A program made the translations under genes and the position numbers. From Cryobacterium sp. N22 (GTDB taxonomy: Bacteria > Actinomycetota > Actinomycetes > Actinomycetales > Microbacteriaceae): a stretch of 64,000 bases of DNA. The notes under the pieces are model-generated. The model was not told the DNA's origin, searched no databases, and saw only the letters and a program-made list of their open reading frames with translations. The DNA lies in contig NZ_PJJP01000034.1 of NCBI RefSeq assembly GCF_002929555.1, forward strand, positions 154,937-218,936, written 5' to 3'. Every line of letters starts with the position of its first letter. Position 1 is the first letter of the stretch. Of the stretch, positions 1 through 8,065 are shown piece after piece.

Positions 1-1104
1 GCCTTCGGCTCGTACGCCGCCGAGGACGTGAGCTGGCTGCTGCAGGACCTGCAGGGCGCCGCCCTCGAAGCACCGGCCGAGGAGCGCGAGCACGCCATCC
101 AGACCGGGGCGGCGAACTACGCCGAGTCGCTGCCCATCGAATACCTCCCGTCGCCGGAATACGAGGCCCTCTACCGGGAGGCCCTGGAACGCTCCGGCCG
201 CCGGCTCGCGGTCGCCGTCGGCGTCGTCACCGACCTCGCCCTCGCCGCCCGCGGCAACCGGCCGGTGTTCGTCTCCCTCGCCAGGGCCGGCACCCCGATC
301 GGCATCCTGATGCGGCGCTGGGCCCAACACGCCCGCGGGATCGACGTGCCGCACTACACGATGAGCATCGTGCGCGGCGTGGGGCTGGACCAGACCGCGC
401 TGCGCTACCTCGCCGTGCACCACGAACCTGAGCAGATCATTTTCGTCGACGGCTGGACCGGCAAGGGCGCCATCGCGCGGGAGCTGTCCGCGGCGATCGC
501 CCTGTTCGGCCAGACCGACGGCGTGTTCTTCGGGGACGACCTGGCGGTGCTGGCCGACCCCGGGCACTGCGTCACCATCCACGGCACCCGCGAGGACTAC
601 CTGATCCCGTCGGCCTGTTTGAACTCCACGGTGTCCGGGCTCGTGTCCCGCACCGTCTTCAACCGGGACCTGATCGGCGAGGACGAGTTCCACGGCGCCA
701 AGTTCTACGCCGAGCTGAGCCACAACGACGTCTCGAGGGACTTTCTCGACACCGTCTGCGGCTACTTCACCGATGTCGCCGACGACGTCGCCGCCGGGGT
801 CGCGGCGGCAGGCACCGAGGACCGCACCCCGTCGTGGGTCGGCTGGAAAGCGGTCGAGCAGATCAGCACCGAGTACGGCATCAACGACGTGAACCTGGTC
901 AAGCCGGGGGTCGGCGAGACCACCCGGGTGCTGCTGCGCCGGGTTCCCTGGAAGGTGCTGGTGCGGGCGGATGCCGTGGCGGATGTCGCGCACGTGCTGC
1001 TGCTGGCCGAGCAGCGCGGCGTGCCGATCGAGGTCGTGCCTGACCTGCCGTACAGCTGCGTGGGGCTCATCCGACCCGGCCACGGGATTCAGGCTGCCCA
1101 GTGA
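1..1104 (+). CDS. PRTase/StiP-like protein with C-terminal PELOTA-like domain (5'-truncated), ter-type stress module
   Basis: The frame is open at base 1, so the true start lies outside the window; the first GTG at 28 is probably internal because the preceding residues (FGSYAAEDV) resemble the family N-terminus. Visible motifs are SLARAGTPIGILMRRW, VDGWTGKGAI (a PRPP-loop-like stretch) and IPSACLNSTVSGLVSRT, with a conserved cysteine. The last ~100 residues look like the PELOTA-type RNA-binding domain found in this family. Such proteins (also annotated 'cysteine protease StiP') occur with TerD-type genes, ATP-grasp enzymes and HAD phosphatases in tellurium-resistance/stress loci, where a nucleoside-like metabolite has been proposed. 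The next gene is a HAD phosphatase joined by a GTGA overlap, which fits. No experimental function is implied for this copy. Confidence 0.72.
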   Translation, partial: AFGSYAAEDVSWLLQDLQGAALEAPAEEREHAIQTGAANYAESLPIEYLPSPEYEALYREALERSGRRLAVAVGVVTDLALAARGNRPVFVSLARAGTPIGILMRRWAQHARGIDVPHYTMSIVRGVGLDQTALRYLAVHHEPEQIIFVDGWTGKGAIARELSAAIALFGQTDGVFFGDDLAVLADPGHCVTIHGTREDYLIPSACLNSTVSGLVSRTVFNRDLIGEDEFHGAKFYAELSHNDVSRDFLDTVCGYFTDVADDVAAGVAAAGTEDRTPSWVGWKAVEQISTEYGINDVNLVKPGVGETTRVLLRRVPWKVLVRADAVADVAHVLLLAEQRGVPIEVVPDLPYSCVGLIRPGHGIQAAQ

Positions 1105-1916
1105 CCGGCCTGCCCCTGGTCGCCTGCGATCTCGACCGCACCCTGATCTACTCGTCGCGCGCCTTCTGGCTCGAGACGCCGGACGCCCAGGCGCCCCCGA
1201 TCGTGGTCTCCGAGGTTTACAACGGCGTGCCGATCTCCTACATGACCCGCGCCGCCGAGCAGCTTCTGATCGAGCTCGCCGCGGCGGCCACCTTCGTGCC
1301 GGTCACCACCCGCACCGTGGCCCAGTACAGCCGGGTGCAGCTGCCGGGGCCCGTGCCACGCTTCGCCATCACCACCAACGGCGGCACCATCCTGGTCGAC
1401 GGTGAGGTCGATCCGGCGTGGTCACGCACCCTGCAGACACGGTTGGGCGCGGAAGCGGCTCCGCTGGCCGAGGTCAGGTCCCTGCTCGAGGACCCGGCCG
1501 CGGCGGGCTGGATCGTGCGGGTGCACACCGCGGAGGACCTGTTCACCTACGCGATCATCGACCGTGAGGCGATGCCCGCGGACTGGATCGCCGGGCTGCA
1601 CGAGCGGTGCCGGGCGCTCGGCTGGACGGTATCCGTGCAGGGGCGCAAGCTCTACTGCGTGCCGGAGGCCGTGAACAAGAGCGCCGCCGTGGCCGAGGTG
1701 CACCGCCGGCTCGGCTCACCCACGGTGCTGGCCGCCGGCGACTCGCTCCTCGACCAGCGCATGCTGGAGGAGGCGCACTTCGCCTTCCGCCCGGCCCACG
1801 GCGAGCTGCACGACGCGGCATTCACGAGGCACAACCTGGCGGTGACCAACACGCGGGGCATCCTGGCCGGGGAGGAACTGCTGCTCTCCATCACCCGGCA
1901 GGCCTTCGGCCCCTAA
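1101..1916 (+). CDS. HAD-superfamily hydrolase of the ter-type operon
   Basis: A 271-residue protein starting at a GTG that overlaps the stop of the preceding gene. It opens with the HAD motif I DLDRTLIYS (residues 10-18), supplying the nucleophilic and acid/base aspartates. A late AAGDSLLDQRML segment fits motif IV, and a lysine in YCVPEAVNKSAAV fits motif III. It is predicted to be a cytoplasmic Mg2+-dependent phosphatase. HAD proteins commonly sit directly after the PRTase/PELOTA gene in ter-associated clusters, so a role in making or recycling the proposed nucleotide-like stress metabolite is likely but inferred. The 3' end overlaps by a few bases the stop of the convergent membrane protein gene. 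Confidence 0.75.
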   Translation: MTGLPLVACDLDRTLIYSSRAFWLETPDAQAPPIVVSEVYNGVPISYMTRAAEQLLIELAAAATFVPVTTRTVAQYSRVQLPGPVPRFAITTNGGTILVDGEVDPAWSRTLQTRLGAEAAPLAEVRSLLEDPAAAGWIVRVHTAEDLFTYAIIDREAMPADWIAGLHERCRALGWTVSVQGRKLYCVPEAVNKSAAVAEVHRRLGSPTVLAAGDSLLDQRMLEEAHFAFRPAHGELHDAAFTRHNLAVTNTRGILAGEELLLSITRQAFGP

Positions 1917-2632
1917 CGCAGGAACACGGTCACCAGGGCGAACATCAGCCCCGCGAAGAGCGGGAACAGCCATGCGGTGACCAGCGCCAGCACGAGGCCC
2001 GAGCGCTTGCGCCTTGAGGCGGGCGCCTGCAGCGGGTCGGTGATGTCGTCGACGCTGCCGCGCCGCAAGACGCGGATGGTGTTGCCGAGCGAGACGAGAA
2101 CCATCGCTGCCGCGCTGCCGGCCAGCCACGGCGCGGCGGCCAGCACCAGCCAGGCCTCGTCGACCGTCTCGGGCGCCACGACGGACGAGAGGAATCCAGC
2201 GGCGCCGCCGATCGCGAAGAGCAGCCCGAGCAGCCACGGATGCCGGATGGCCGCGGTGAGGTAGAGCGGCAGTAGGGCGATGAGAAGCACTGTCACTCCC
2301 AACAGCGCCAGCTGGGCGGGAGAGAACAGAAGAGGCTCGCCCCTCGCCCAGGGCACGAGGGCCTGCGTGAACGTGAGGAAAACGATGAGCCCGGCCAGCG
2401 AGGACCACAGGGCGGCACCCCGCCACAGGCCCCGATCGTCACGGGGCAACTCAAGCGACGCGGCGTAGTCGCGAGCGGGCCCGAAGGCGTCCTGCGCATC
2501 CTGCCCGGTGTCGGCGAGCAGCTCCCGGGCGCTCGCGACGGTATCGCCGATAGCGGGGCCGTTGACCTGGCGCAGCCGGAGCTCAACGATGAGGTCGTCG
2601 AACCACTTTTTGTCGGGGGTGCTGGTCTTCAT
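1913..2632 (-). CDS. integral membrane protein encoded with a PadR repressor
   Basis: I take the ATG at 2632, which overlaps the TGA of the upstream padR gene (ATGA coupling), rather than a longer reading that would run inside padR. The protein has 239 residues: a soluble N-terminal ~85 residues (KKWFDDLIVELRLRQVNG...) resembling the helical start of DUF1700/HAAS-type proteins, then five or so hydrophobic segments between residues ~90 and 235. Such membrane proteins are commonly co-transcribed with PadR regulators, which repress the pair until an effector arrives. The function is unknown, and the context suggests an envelope-stress or export-related role. Confidence is good for the gene and low for function. 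Confidence 0.7.
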   Translation of the reverse strand: MKTSTPDKKWFDDLIVELRLRQVNGPAIGDTVASARELLADTGQDAQDAFGPARDYAASLELPRDDRGLWRGAALWSSLAGLIVFLTFTQALVPWARGEPLLFSPAQLALLGVTVLLIALLPLYLTAAIRHPWLLGLLFAIGGAAGFLSSVVAPETVDEAWLVLAAAPWLAGSAAAMVLVSLGNTIRVLRRGSVDDITDPLQAPASRRKRSGLVLALVTAWLFPLFAGLMFALVTVFLR

Positions 2633-3015
2633 GCGAGGTTCTCCTTGTTGGGGCGGTCGGCGTCGAGATAGCTGGTGGTGGCCCAGGTGAACCGCGTCCA
2701 GTCGGTGCGCGACCGCTGCAGTTCGGTGCGCCCACGGTCGGTCAGGGCGAAGTACTTCCGGCCGGGGCCGGCGTCGCCCGGTCGCCACTCGGTGGCCACC
2801 AGGCCCGCCGCCTCGTAGCGCGTGAGCAAGGGATAGAGCGTTCCGCCCTTGATGACGCCCAGGCCGTTCCGCTCGAGCTCGGCGATGATCGCGTAGCCAT
2901 ACGAGGGGCCCGCTTCGAGCGCGCGCAGCGCCAGGAGGCCGAGCGTCGCGCGCAGCCAGTCGCTGGGCCACTCCCCCGGCATCGGGTCAGGGGTATCCGG
3001 TCGGTCAGCAGTCAT
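2629..3015 (-). CDS. PadR-family transcriptional regulator
   Basis: A 128-residue protein whose core (residues ~18-95) is a PadR winged helix: LRATLGLLALRALEAGPSYG, GVIKGGTLYPLLTRYEAAGL, then GPGRKYFALTDRGRTEL. The gene overlaps the downstream membrane-protein gene by 4 bp, the usual repressor-target arrangement. An AT-rich stretch just upstream (about 3016-3040) contains TATAGT one base from the annotated ATG. This is too close for a leaderless start, so either translation begins at the internal Met12 or another promoter is used. PadR proteins normally autorepress through an operator in this position, but I could not define a clean palindrome. Confidence 0.85.
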   Translation of the reverse strand: MTADRPDTPDPMPGEWPSDWLRATLGLLALRALEAGPSYGYAIIAELERNGLGVIKGGTLYPLLTRYEAAGLVATEWRPGDAGPGRKYFALTDRGRTELQRSRTDWTRFTWATTSYLDADRPNKENLA

Positions 3016-3109
3016 GACTATATTGTGTGTCTAAGTAGTGTGGGTGTCAACCCATTGGGCCGGGCCATAGATCCGCCGGGCGAAATCTGCTTGGATTTGT
3101 TCACCGTCC

Positions 3110-3136
3110 TGTCGATCCAGGCCGGCCCCGTTCGAC
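3110..3136 (+). promoter_or_regulatory. candidate ECF42-type promoter
   Basis: TGTCGA (3110-3115), 17 bases, then CGAC (3133-3136), 50 bases before the DGPF/YciI gene. From memory, ECF42 sigma factors use TGTCGA at -35 and CGA(C/T) at -10, upstream of their DGPF partner genes. The sigma gene next door belongs to that group, so autoregulation is likely. The match was made by eye. Confidence 0.6.
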
Positions 3137-3186
3137 GCATTATGTAGAGGGACGCACTCGGCGCCCTGAGAAGTGAGGAGAACCCG

Positions 3187-3612
3187 ATGAAGTACATGCT
3201 GATCATGCGCGCGACCGAAGCGGCCCGTCAGGACTACGACAAGGCGGACATCAACGAGATCATCGAGAAGATGGGCGCCTACAACGAGGCCCTGTTCAAG
3301 GCCGGTGTGATGCTCGCCGGCGACGGCCTCGCCGACTCCATGGCCGACAACTTCGTGGTCGACTTCGCGGCCGACCCGCCCATCGTGACCGACGGCCCCT
3401 ACGGCGAAACCCACGAACTGTTCAGCGGCTTCTGGATGATCGAGGTCGCTTCGAAGGAGGAGGCCATTCAGTGGGCGAGCCGGTGCCCGCTCGGGCCAGG
3501 GTCGAAGCTCGAGGTGCGCCGGGTCACCGAGATGAGCGATTTCGGTGAGGCGGCCGACAACCCGGTTCTTGCGCAGCAGGAACTCTGGCGCGCCGAGAGC
3601 GGCCAGGCCTGA
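3187..3612 (+). CDS. YCII-related DGPF-domain protein, partner of the ECF42 sigma factor
   Basis: A 141-residue protein with an ideal GAGGAG ribosome-binding site 7 bases before ATG. It carries the YCII/DGPF hallmarks: MKYMLIMRATEAA at the start, a central VTDGPYGETHELFSGFWMIE and a terminal EVRRVTEM strand. DGPF proteins are small cytoplasmic dimeric ferredoxin-fold proteins of unknown biochemical role and are almost always encoded beside ECF42 sigma factors. Here the sigma gene follows by 27 bp in the same direction, and a promoter of the ECF42 type lies upstream. The pair therefore looks like an autoregulated module. What signal it senses is not evident. Confidence 0.85.
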   Translation: MKYMLIMRATEAARQDYDKADINEIIEKMGAYNEALFKAGVMLAGDGLADSMADNFVVDFAADPPIVTDGPYGETHELFSGFWMIEVASKEEAIQWASRCPLGPGSKLEVRRVTEMSDFGEAADNPVLAQQELWRAESGQA

Positions 3613-3639
3613 CGGGACCTCGGCCGGGAGGCTGGAATC

Positions 3640-4872
3640 ATGGCCGATCCGCGGCGCACCGTTGAGGCGGTCTGGCGCATCGAGAGCGCCAGGATCGTCG
3701 CCACCCTGGCCAGGATGACCAACGATGTGGTGCTGGCCGAGGATCTCGCCCAGGAAGCCGTGGTCGACGCGCTCAGGCAGTGGCCGGAGTCGGGCATCCC
3801 GCAGAACCCGGGGGCCTGGCTCACGGCCGTCGCCAAGCGCAGGGCCATCGACACCTGGCGGCGGCGCGAGCGCCTCGATGCGAGATACCGGGCGATGGCC
3901 CACAACCTGCCGAGCGCCGGCGCCGCCGCGGATGCCGGGGAACCGATCGACGACGACGTGCTGCGCCTGGTGTTCATCGCCTGCCACCCGGTGCTCGCAC
4001 GCGAGGCCCAGGTGGCGCTGACGTTGCGGCTGATCGGCGGGCTCACCACCGAGGAGATCGCCCGGCTGTTCCTGGTTCCGGTGGCCACCATCCAGCAGCG
4101 CATCGTGCGGGCCAAGAAGACCCTCGCCGCCGCGAAGGTGCCCTTCGAGGCGCCCGACCCGACCGAGTGGCGGGCCCGGCTCGGCTCCGTGCTCGGGGTG
4201 GTCTACCTGATCTTCACCGAGGGCTACGCGGCCACCGCCGGCGACCACTGGATGCGCACCGACCTCGCGAACGAGGCGCTGCGGCTTGCCCGGGTTCTCG
4301 CCGGCCTCATGCCGCGGGAGCCCGAGGCGCACGCGCTCGTGGCGCTGATGGAGCTGCAGGCCTCCAGGTTCGGTGCCCGGCTGCGCGCCGACGGCACGCC
4401 CATCCTGCTGGCCGACCAGGACCGCGGCCGCTGGGATCACGCCCAGATCGGCCGGGGGCAGGCCGCCCTCGCCCGCGCCGACGCGCTGGGCCGCGGCCGG
4501 GGCAACTACGCCCTGCAGGCCGCGATCGCCGAGTGCCATGCCACCGCCCCGAGCGTCGCCGACACCGATTGGGCCCGGATCGTGCTGCTCTACGAGGCGC
4601 TCGGCCGGATCGCGCCGAACCCTGTGGTGGAGCTCAACAAGGCGGTGGCGGTGGCGATGGCGACGGGTCCCGCATCCGCTTTGCGGATCGTGGACGAGCT
4701 GGCCGACGCCGGCGCGCTGCGCGGCTCGGCCCTGTTGCCCAGTGTGCGCGGCGAGCTGCTGGCCCGGCTCGGCCGCGGCCAGGAGGCCCGTGCGGAGTTC
4801 GTCACGGCCGCCGCCCTCACCGCGAACACGCGGGAGCGCGCTGTGCTGCTGGCCAAGGCCGCCGCCCTGTGA
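3640..4872 (+). CDS. ECF42-type RNA polymerase sigma factor with long C-terminal extension
   Basis: A 410-residue protein. Sigma region 2 covers roughly residues 10-82 (LAEDLAQEAVVDALRQWP, then RRAIDTWRRRERLDARY). Region 4 covers ~108-165 (LTTEEIARLFLVPVATIQQR). A ~240-residue C-terminal extension containing YLIFTEGYAAT and repeated helical units follows. That architecture and the neighbouring DGPF gene match group ECF42, which lacks an anti-sigma factor; the extension itself is reported to be needed for activity. No anti-sigma gene is present here, in line with the group. A likely target is the promoter 3110-3136 upstream of the DGPF gene. Confidence 0.87.
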   Translation: MADPRRTVEAVWRIESARIVATLARMTNDVVLAEDLAQEAVVDALRQWPESGIPQNPGAWLTAVAKRRAIDTWRRRERLDARYRAMAHNLPSAGAAADAGEPIDDDVLRLVFIACHPVLAREAQVALTLRLIGGLTTEEIARLFLVPVATIQQRIVRAKKTLAAAKVPFEAPDPTEWRARLGSVLGVVYLIFTEGYAATAGDHWMRTDLANEALRLARVLAGLMPREPEAHALVALMELQASRFGARLRADGTPILLADQDRGRWDHAQIGRGQAALARADALGRGRGNYALQAAIAECHATAPSVADTDWARIVLLYEALGRIAPNPVVELNKAVAVAMATGPASALRIVDELADAGALRGSALLPSVRGELLARLGRGQEARAEFVTAAALTANTRERAVLLAKAAAL

Positions 4873-4876
4873 TCGC

Positions 4877-5230
4877 TCAGGCGGGCTGCCACAGCTCGAT
4901 CCGGTTGCCCTCAGGATCGGTGACCCAACCGAATCGGCCGACCCCAACCATGTCCTCAGTCTCAGCGGCCACGTCCGCTCCCGCGGCGCCCAATTGCGCG
5001 AGCATCGCGTCGAGGTCGCGCACCCGGAAGTTGAGCATGGTGCCCTGTGTACGAGAGCCGAAGTAGTCGGTCTCGGGCTCGAACGTCGCGAACACCGTCG
5101 GTCCGGGTTCCTGCTGCCACAGGCCGTTCTCACCGGCGTCCAGGCCGAGGCACTCGCGATACCAGGCGGTCAAGGCCACCGGGTCCGCGGCCCGCAGGAA
5201 GTAGCCGCCGATTCCAAGCACATGTTCCAT
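4877..5230 (-). CDS. VOC-family (glyoxalase/bleomycin-resistance fold) protein
   Basis: A 117-residue single-domain vicinal-oxygen-chelate protein: GIGGYFLRAADPVALTAWYR at the N-terminus, MLNFRVRDLDAMLAQLGAAG in the middle and WVTDPEGNRIELWQPA at the end, where the E of NRIELW is the usual metal or structural position. Such small cytoplasmic proteins are metal-dependent isomerases, dioxygenases or antibiotic-binding proteins, and the substrate cannot be read from sequence. It converges on the sigma gene with 4 bases between stops and starts divergently from the antiporter gene. Confidence 0.8.
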   Translation of the reverse strand: MEHVLGIGGYFLRAADPVALTAWYRECLGLDAGENGLWQQEPGPTVFATFEPETDYFGSRTQGTMLNFRVRDLDAMLAQLGAAGADVAAETEDMVGVGRFGWVTDPEGNRIELWQPA

Positions 5231-5328
5231 TCCCCCAGCTTGCCACGGCAGCTCAGGGTCCGGAGGTTCGTTTACACGACCGCTCTAGGGAAGACTGGCA
5301 CGATACCGATTCCGACCAGACAGGCACC

Positions 5329-6921
5329 ATGGACGTCCAGCTGCTCCTCGTGATGACCGGTGCGCTGGTCATCGCCGCCTTCGCCCACCTGCGTGGCCTG
5401 CAGGCCGGCATCGTCACCGTCACCCTGGCGGCGGCCATCTCGTTCATCCCGGGCCTGCCCAGGCTCGAGCTCGACCCCGAGCTGATTCTCGGGGTGGTCA
5501 TCCCGCCGCTGCTCTACTCGGCCACGCTGAATTTCTCGTTCTTCGCCTTCCTCAAGAACCTGCGCAGCATCCTCGGCCTCGGCGTCGGCCTGGTGATCTT
5601 CACCACCGTGGTCGTCGGCTTCCTCACCTCGTGGATCGCCCCCGAGCTCGGCCTGGCCGGCGCGTTCGTGCTCGCCGCCGTGGTCTCACCGCCGGACTCG
5701 GTCACCACCGTCAGCCACGGCCGGGAGATCGGCCTGCCGCGGCGCACGATCTCCATCCTCACCGGCGAGAGCCTCGTCAACGACGCGGCGGCGCTGACCC
5801 TGTTCGCCGTGGCCGTGGCCGCGGTCACCGGCGACCGGGAGTTCATCGAGAACCCGTTCCTGCTCTTCGGCTGGGAGGCCGCGATCGGGCTGATCCTCGG
5901 TGTCATCGTCGGCCGGGTCGTCGTGGGGGTGCGGGCCAGGGTGGGCAACCCCACCATCGAGAGCGGGCTGAACCTGCTGGTGCCGTTCCTGGCCTACGTC
6001 GCGGCCGAGCAACTGCACGCCTCCGGCATCATCGCCGTCGTCGCGGCCGGCTTCACCGTGAGCCTGTCCTCCTTCGGCCGCAGAAAGTCCGCCCAGCCTT
6101 CCACCGCCTACCGCACCCGGCTGCAGGAGGCCGCGCTCTGGCCGGTGGTCGACCTCATCCTGGAGGCCTTCGTCTTCGCCTACATGGGCCTGCAGTTCAG
6201 GTTTGTGCTCGAAGACCTCGCCGGCTCGAGCACCCCCACCTGGTCCACCATCGGCCTGGGCCTGATCGTGCTGCTCGCGGTCATCCTCTGCCGGTTCGCC
6301 TGGGTATACCTCAGCTACGGCCGCGCCCAACTCGCGCTGCTGATCTACGCCAGACGGATGGCCGCCTCCCTCGATCCCCTGGCCCGGCGTCGTCGGCGCG
6401 GGCGCGGCGGACCCGGGCGCGGCGGCCGGACCGGTCCGCTGGGGCGGCAGGGCGGCAGGGACCGCGGTCACGTCACGGTGCTGACCCCCGCGGAGAACCT
6501 CCTCGTCTCCTGGACCGGCATGCGCGGCATCATCACCCTCGCCGCCGCCGGCGGCATCCCGCTCACCATCGCCTCCGGGGCGCCGTTCCCCGGCCGCACC
6601 ATCATCCAGACCGTTGCGTTCATCGTGGCCGTCGGCACCCTGCTGCTGCAGGGATCGACGCTGCCGCTGCTGGCCAAGACCCTGCGGATCGACACCAGCG
6701 CCGAAGACGCCGAGGTGGAGGAGGGCCGGGCGGAGGCCCGCGCCGTGGCCGCCGCCGCGGTCGCCGGCCGGACCGACACCACCGATGGCGAGTATTTCGA
6801 CCTGCAGCGGGCCGCCCTCACCGCGGCGGTTCGGGCCCGGCAGGTCTACCCGGGCAGCGCCCGAGACGTGCGGAGCGAACTCGATGCCCTGCAGGCCGGG
6901 GTGACACCGCTGCTCGACTAG
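5329..6921 (+). CDS. CPA1-family Na+/H+ (monovalent cation/proton) antiporter
   Basis: I place the start at ATG 5329 because the hydrophobic first helix begins immediately (MDVQLLLVMTGALVIAAF); the longer upstream frame overlaps the VOC gene and is not protein-like. The 530 residues contain about 11-12 membrane segments, the PPD motif at 121-123 and GESLVND at 146-152, whose Asn-Asp pair is the cation-binding signature of CPA1 exchangers. It is an inner-membrane protein exchanging Na+ (or K+) for protons, serving pH and salt homeostasis. Unusual is a very basic Gly/Arg-rich loop at residues ~351-381 between two helices. A short cytoplasmic tail follows the last helix. Confidence 0.85.
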   Translation: MDVQLLLVMTGALVIAAFAHLRGLQAGIVTVTLAAAISFIPGLPRLELDPELILGVVIPPLLYSATLNFSFFAFLKNLRSILGLGVGLVIFTTVVVGFLTSWIAPELGLAGAFVLAAVVSPPDSVTTVSHGREIGLPRRTISILTGESLVNDAAALTLFAVAVAAVTGDREFIENPFLLFGWEAAIGLILGVIVGRVVVGVRARVGNPTIESGLNLLVPFLAYVAAEQLHASGIIAVVAAGFTVSLSSFGRRKSAQPSTAYRTRLQEAALWPVVDLILEAFVFAYMGLQFRFVLEDLAGSSTPTWSTIGLGLIVLLAVILCRFAWVYLSYGRAQLALLIYARRMAASLDPLARRRRRGRGGPGRGGRTGPLGRQGGRDRGHVTVLTPAENLLVSWTGMRGIITLAAAGGIPLTIASGAPFPGRTIIQTVAFIVAVGTLLLQGSTLPLLAKTLRIDTSAEDAEVEEGRAEARAVAAAAVAGRTDTTDGEYFDLQRAALTAAVRARQVYPGSARDVRSELDALQAGVTPLLD

Positions 6922-6975
6922 CGCACGCGCATCCGCTCGCCCGCTATAGTCGGGGTGAATCGGAGGAGGCTGTCG

Positions 6976-7479
6976 GTGGCGGTGCCTGTCTCGAAAGCAG
7001 ACCTTCTCCTGGCCATCGAGACGACCTTCTCGTCGCTCAACACCGACCTCGACAGGGTGCCGCCGGAACTCGCCCGCGAACCCGTGCTCGCCGGCCATGC
7101 CAAGAACACGACGATGAGTCCCGCCGACCTCGTTGCCTATCTGATCGGCTGGAACGAGCAGGTGCTTCTCTGGCACGAGCGTCGGTCGGCGAGCCTGCCC
7201 GACGAGTTCCCGGCGGCCGGCGCCGCCTGGAACGAGCTCGGCGCGCTCGCCCAGCGGTACTACTCCGAGCATCGGGATGAGTCCTGGAGCGAGTTGCGCT
7301 CCCGGCTGGCCAGGGCCAATCAGGCCGTCGTGGCGCTGGTCGACGGGTACTCCGACGATGAGCTCTACGGCCGCGCCTGGTACGGCACCTACACGATGGG
7401 CCGGATGATCTCCCTGAACACCTCCTCCCCGTACCTGAACGCACGGGGCCGCATCCGCGCGTGGCTGAGAACCCTCTGA
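6976..7479 (+). CDS. ClbS/DfsB-family four-helix protein (DUF1706)
   Basis: The GTG at 6976 is chosen because GGAGGAGG (6962-6969) lies at ideal spacing; an in-frame GTG at 6955 sits only 4 bases after a TATAGT -10-like hexamer. The 167-residue protein has the DinB-like four-helix organisation of this family: VSKADLLLAIETTFSSL at the start, MSPADLVAYLIGWNEQVLLW and late TSSPYLNARGRIRAWL. The family includes the colibactin self-resistance protein ClbS and DfsB; most members are uncharacterised cytoplasmic proteins. No biosynthetic cluster is near, so a specific resistance role is not supported. Confidence 0.78.
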   Translation: MAVPVSKADLLLAIETTFSSLNTDLDRVPPELAREPVLAGHAKNTTMSPADLVAYLIGWNEQVLLWHERRSASLPDEFPAAGAAWNELGALAQRYYSEHRDESWSELRSRLARANQAVVALVDGYSDDELYGRAWYGTYTMGRMISLNTSSPYLNARGRIRAWLRTL

Positions 7480-7505
7480 GCCCACTGCGCGCCAGGAACT
7501 GCGAG

Positions 7506-7955
7506 CTAGGAGTCGATGCTCGCGAGGTACACGTTTCGTTGTTCGATGATCCTGCGCAGGTAGTTCGCGAGGAACAGGCTCTCGGCCGCCCGGCCGAGCA
7601 CCCCCAGCGGCGCCGCGAAGGCGACCCGATCGATCATGAGGGTGCCCGTTCCCCGCGGAGTGAACAGGTGTTCATGCCTGAAGTAACGGAAAGGCCCCCG
7701 GATCTGCTCATCGGTGAAACTGGATGACGGACTCATCGCGGTGATTCTGCTGGTCATGCGCAGGGGCAGCCCGAAGTGCCAGGCGCGCCAGGTGACCTCC
7801 TCGCCGAGGCCGATGAGACCGCTTCGGACCCCGCCGATCGCGCTCTCCCGTGATCTGGACATGGATTCGGTGTGCGCGGAGACATCGCGCGCGAGATCGA
7901 ACAGGCGTGCGGGGTGGAGCACCGACTCCGTGCTGCATTCGAAGGAGACCGGCAT
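7506..7955 (-). CDS. SRPBCC-family (START/polyketide-cyclase fold) protein
   Basis: A 149-residue protein matching the SRPBCC ligand-binding fold: PVSFECSTESVLHPARLFDLARDV, then EEVTWRAWHFGLPLRMTSRI, QIRGPFRYFRHEHLF and the terminal helix. These domains form a deep hydrophobic pocket for lipids or other small molecules. The gene is divergent from a TIGR01777-type epimerase; SRPBCC proteins and TIGR01777 proteins are frequently neighbours or even fused in actinobacteria, so a shared pathway is plausible. The ligand is unknown. About 110 bp separate the two starts. Confidence 0.78.
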   Translation of the reverse strand: MPVSFECSTESVLHPARLFDLARDVSAHTESMSRSRESAIGGVRSGLIGLGEEVTWRAWHFGLPLRMTSRITAMSPSSSFTDEQIRGPFRYFRHEHLFTPRGTGTLMIDRVAFAAPLGVLGRAAESLFLANYLRRIIEQRNVYLASIDS

Positions 7956-8065
7956 GGCGCCAACCTATCAGCGGGCCGATGGCGCCGCCGGCGCAGTCTG
8001 CGACCACGGGTCGTCGAGCCCGGCCGCGCGAGTGCCACACGAGCTAGGCGGGGCAGGCGGGGCCC

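Noticed and set aside
3016..3040. TATAGT next to the padR ATG as a leaderless promoter
   Set aside because: Only one base separates it from the ATG, too close for a -10 serving that codon. It could serve an internal start at Met12, but this could not be decided.
3031..5133. A 700-codon open frame on the minus strand opposite the sigma factor and DGPF genes
   Set aside because: It is low-complexity, Arg/Gly/His-rich and antisense to two genes with clear families. High GC keeps such frames open by chance.
5686..7485. A 599-codon minus-strand frame
   Set aside because: Antisense to the Na+/H+ antiporter and ClbS-like gene, with no domain-like sequence.
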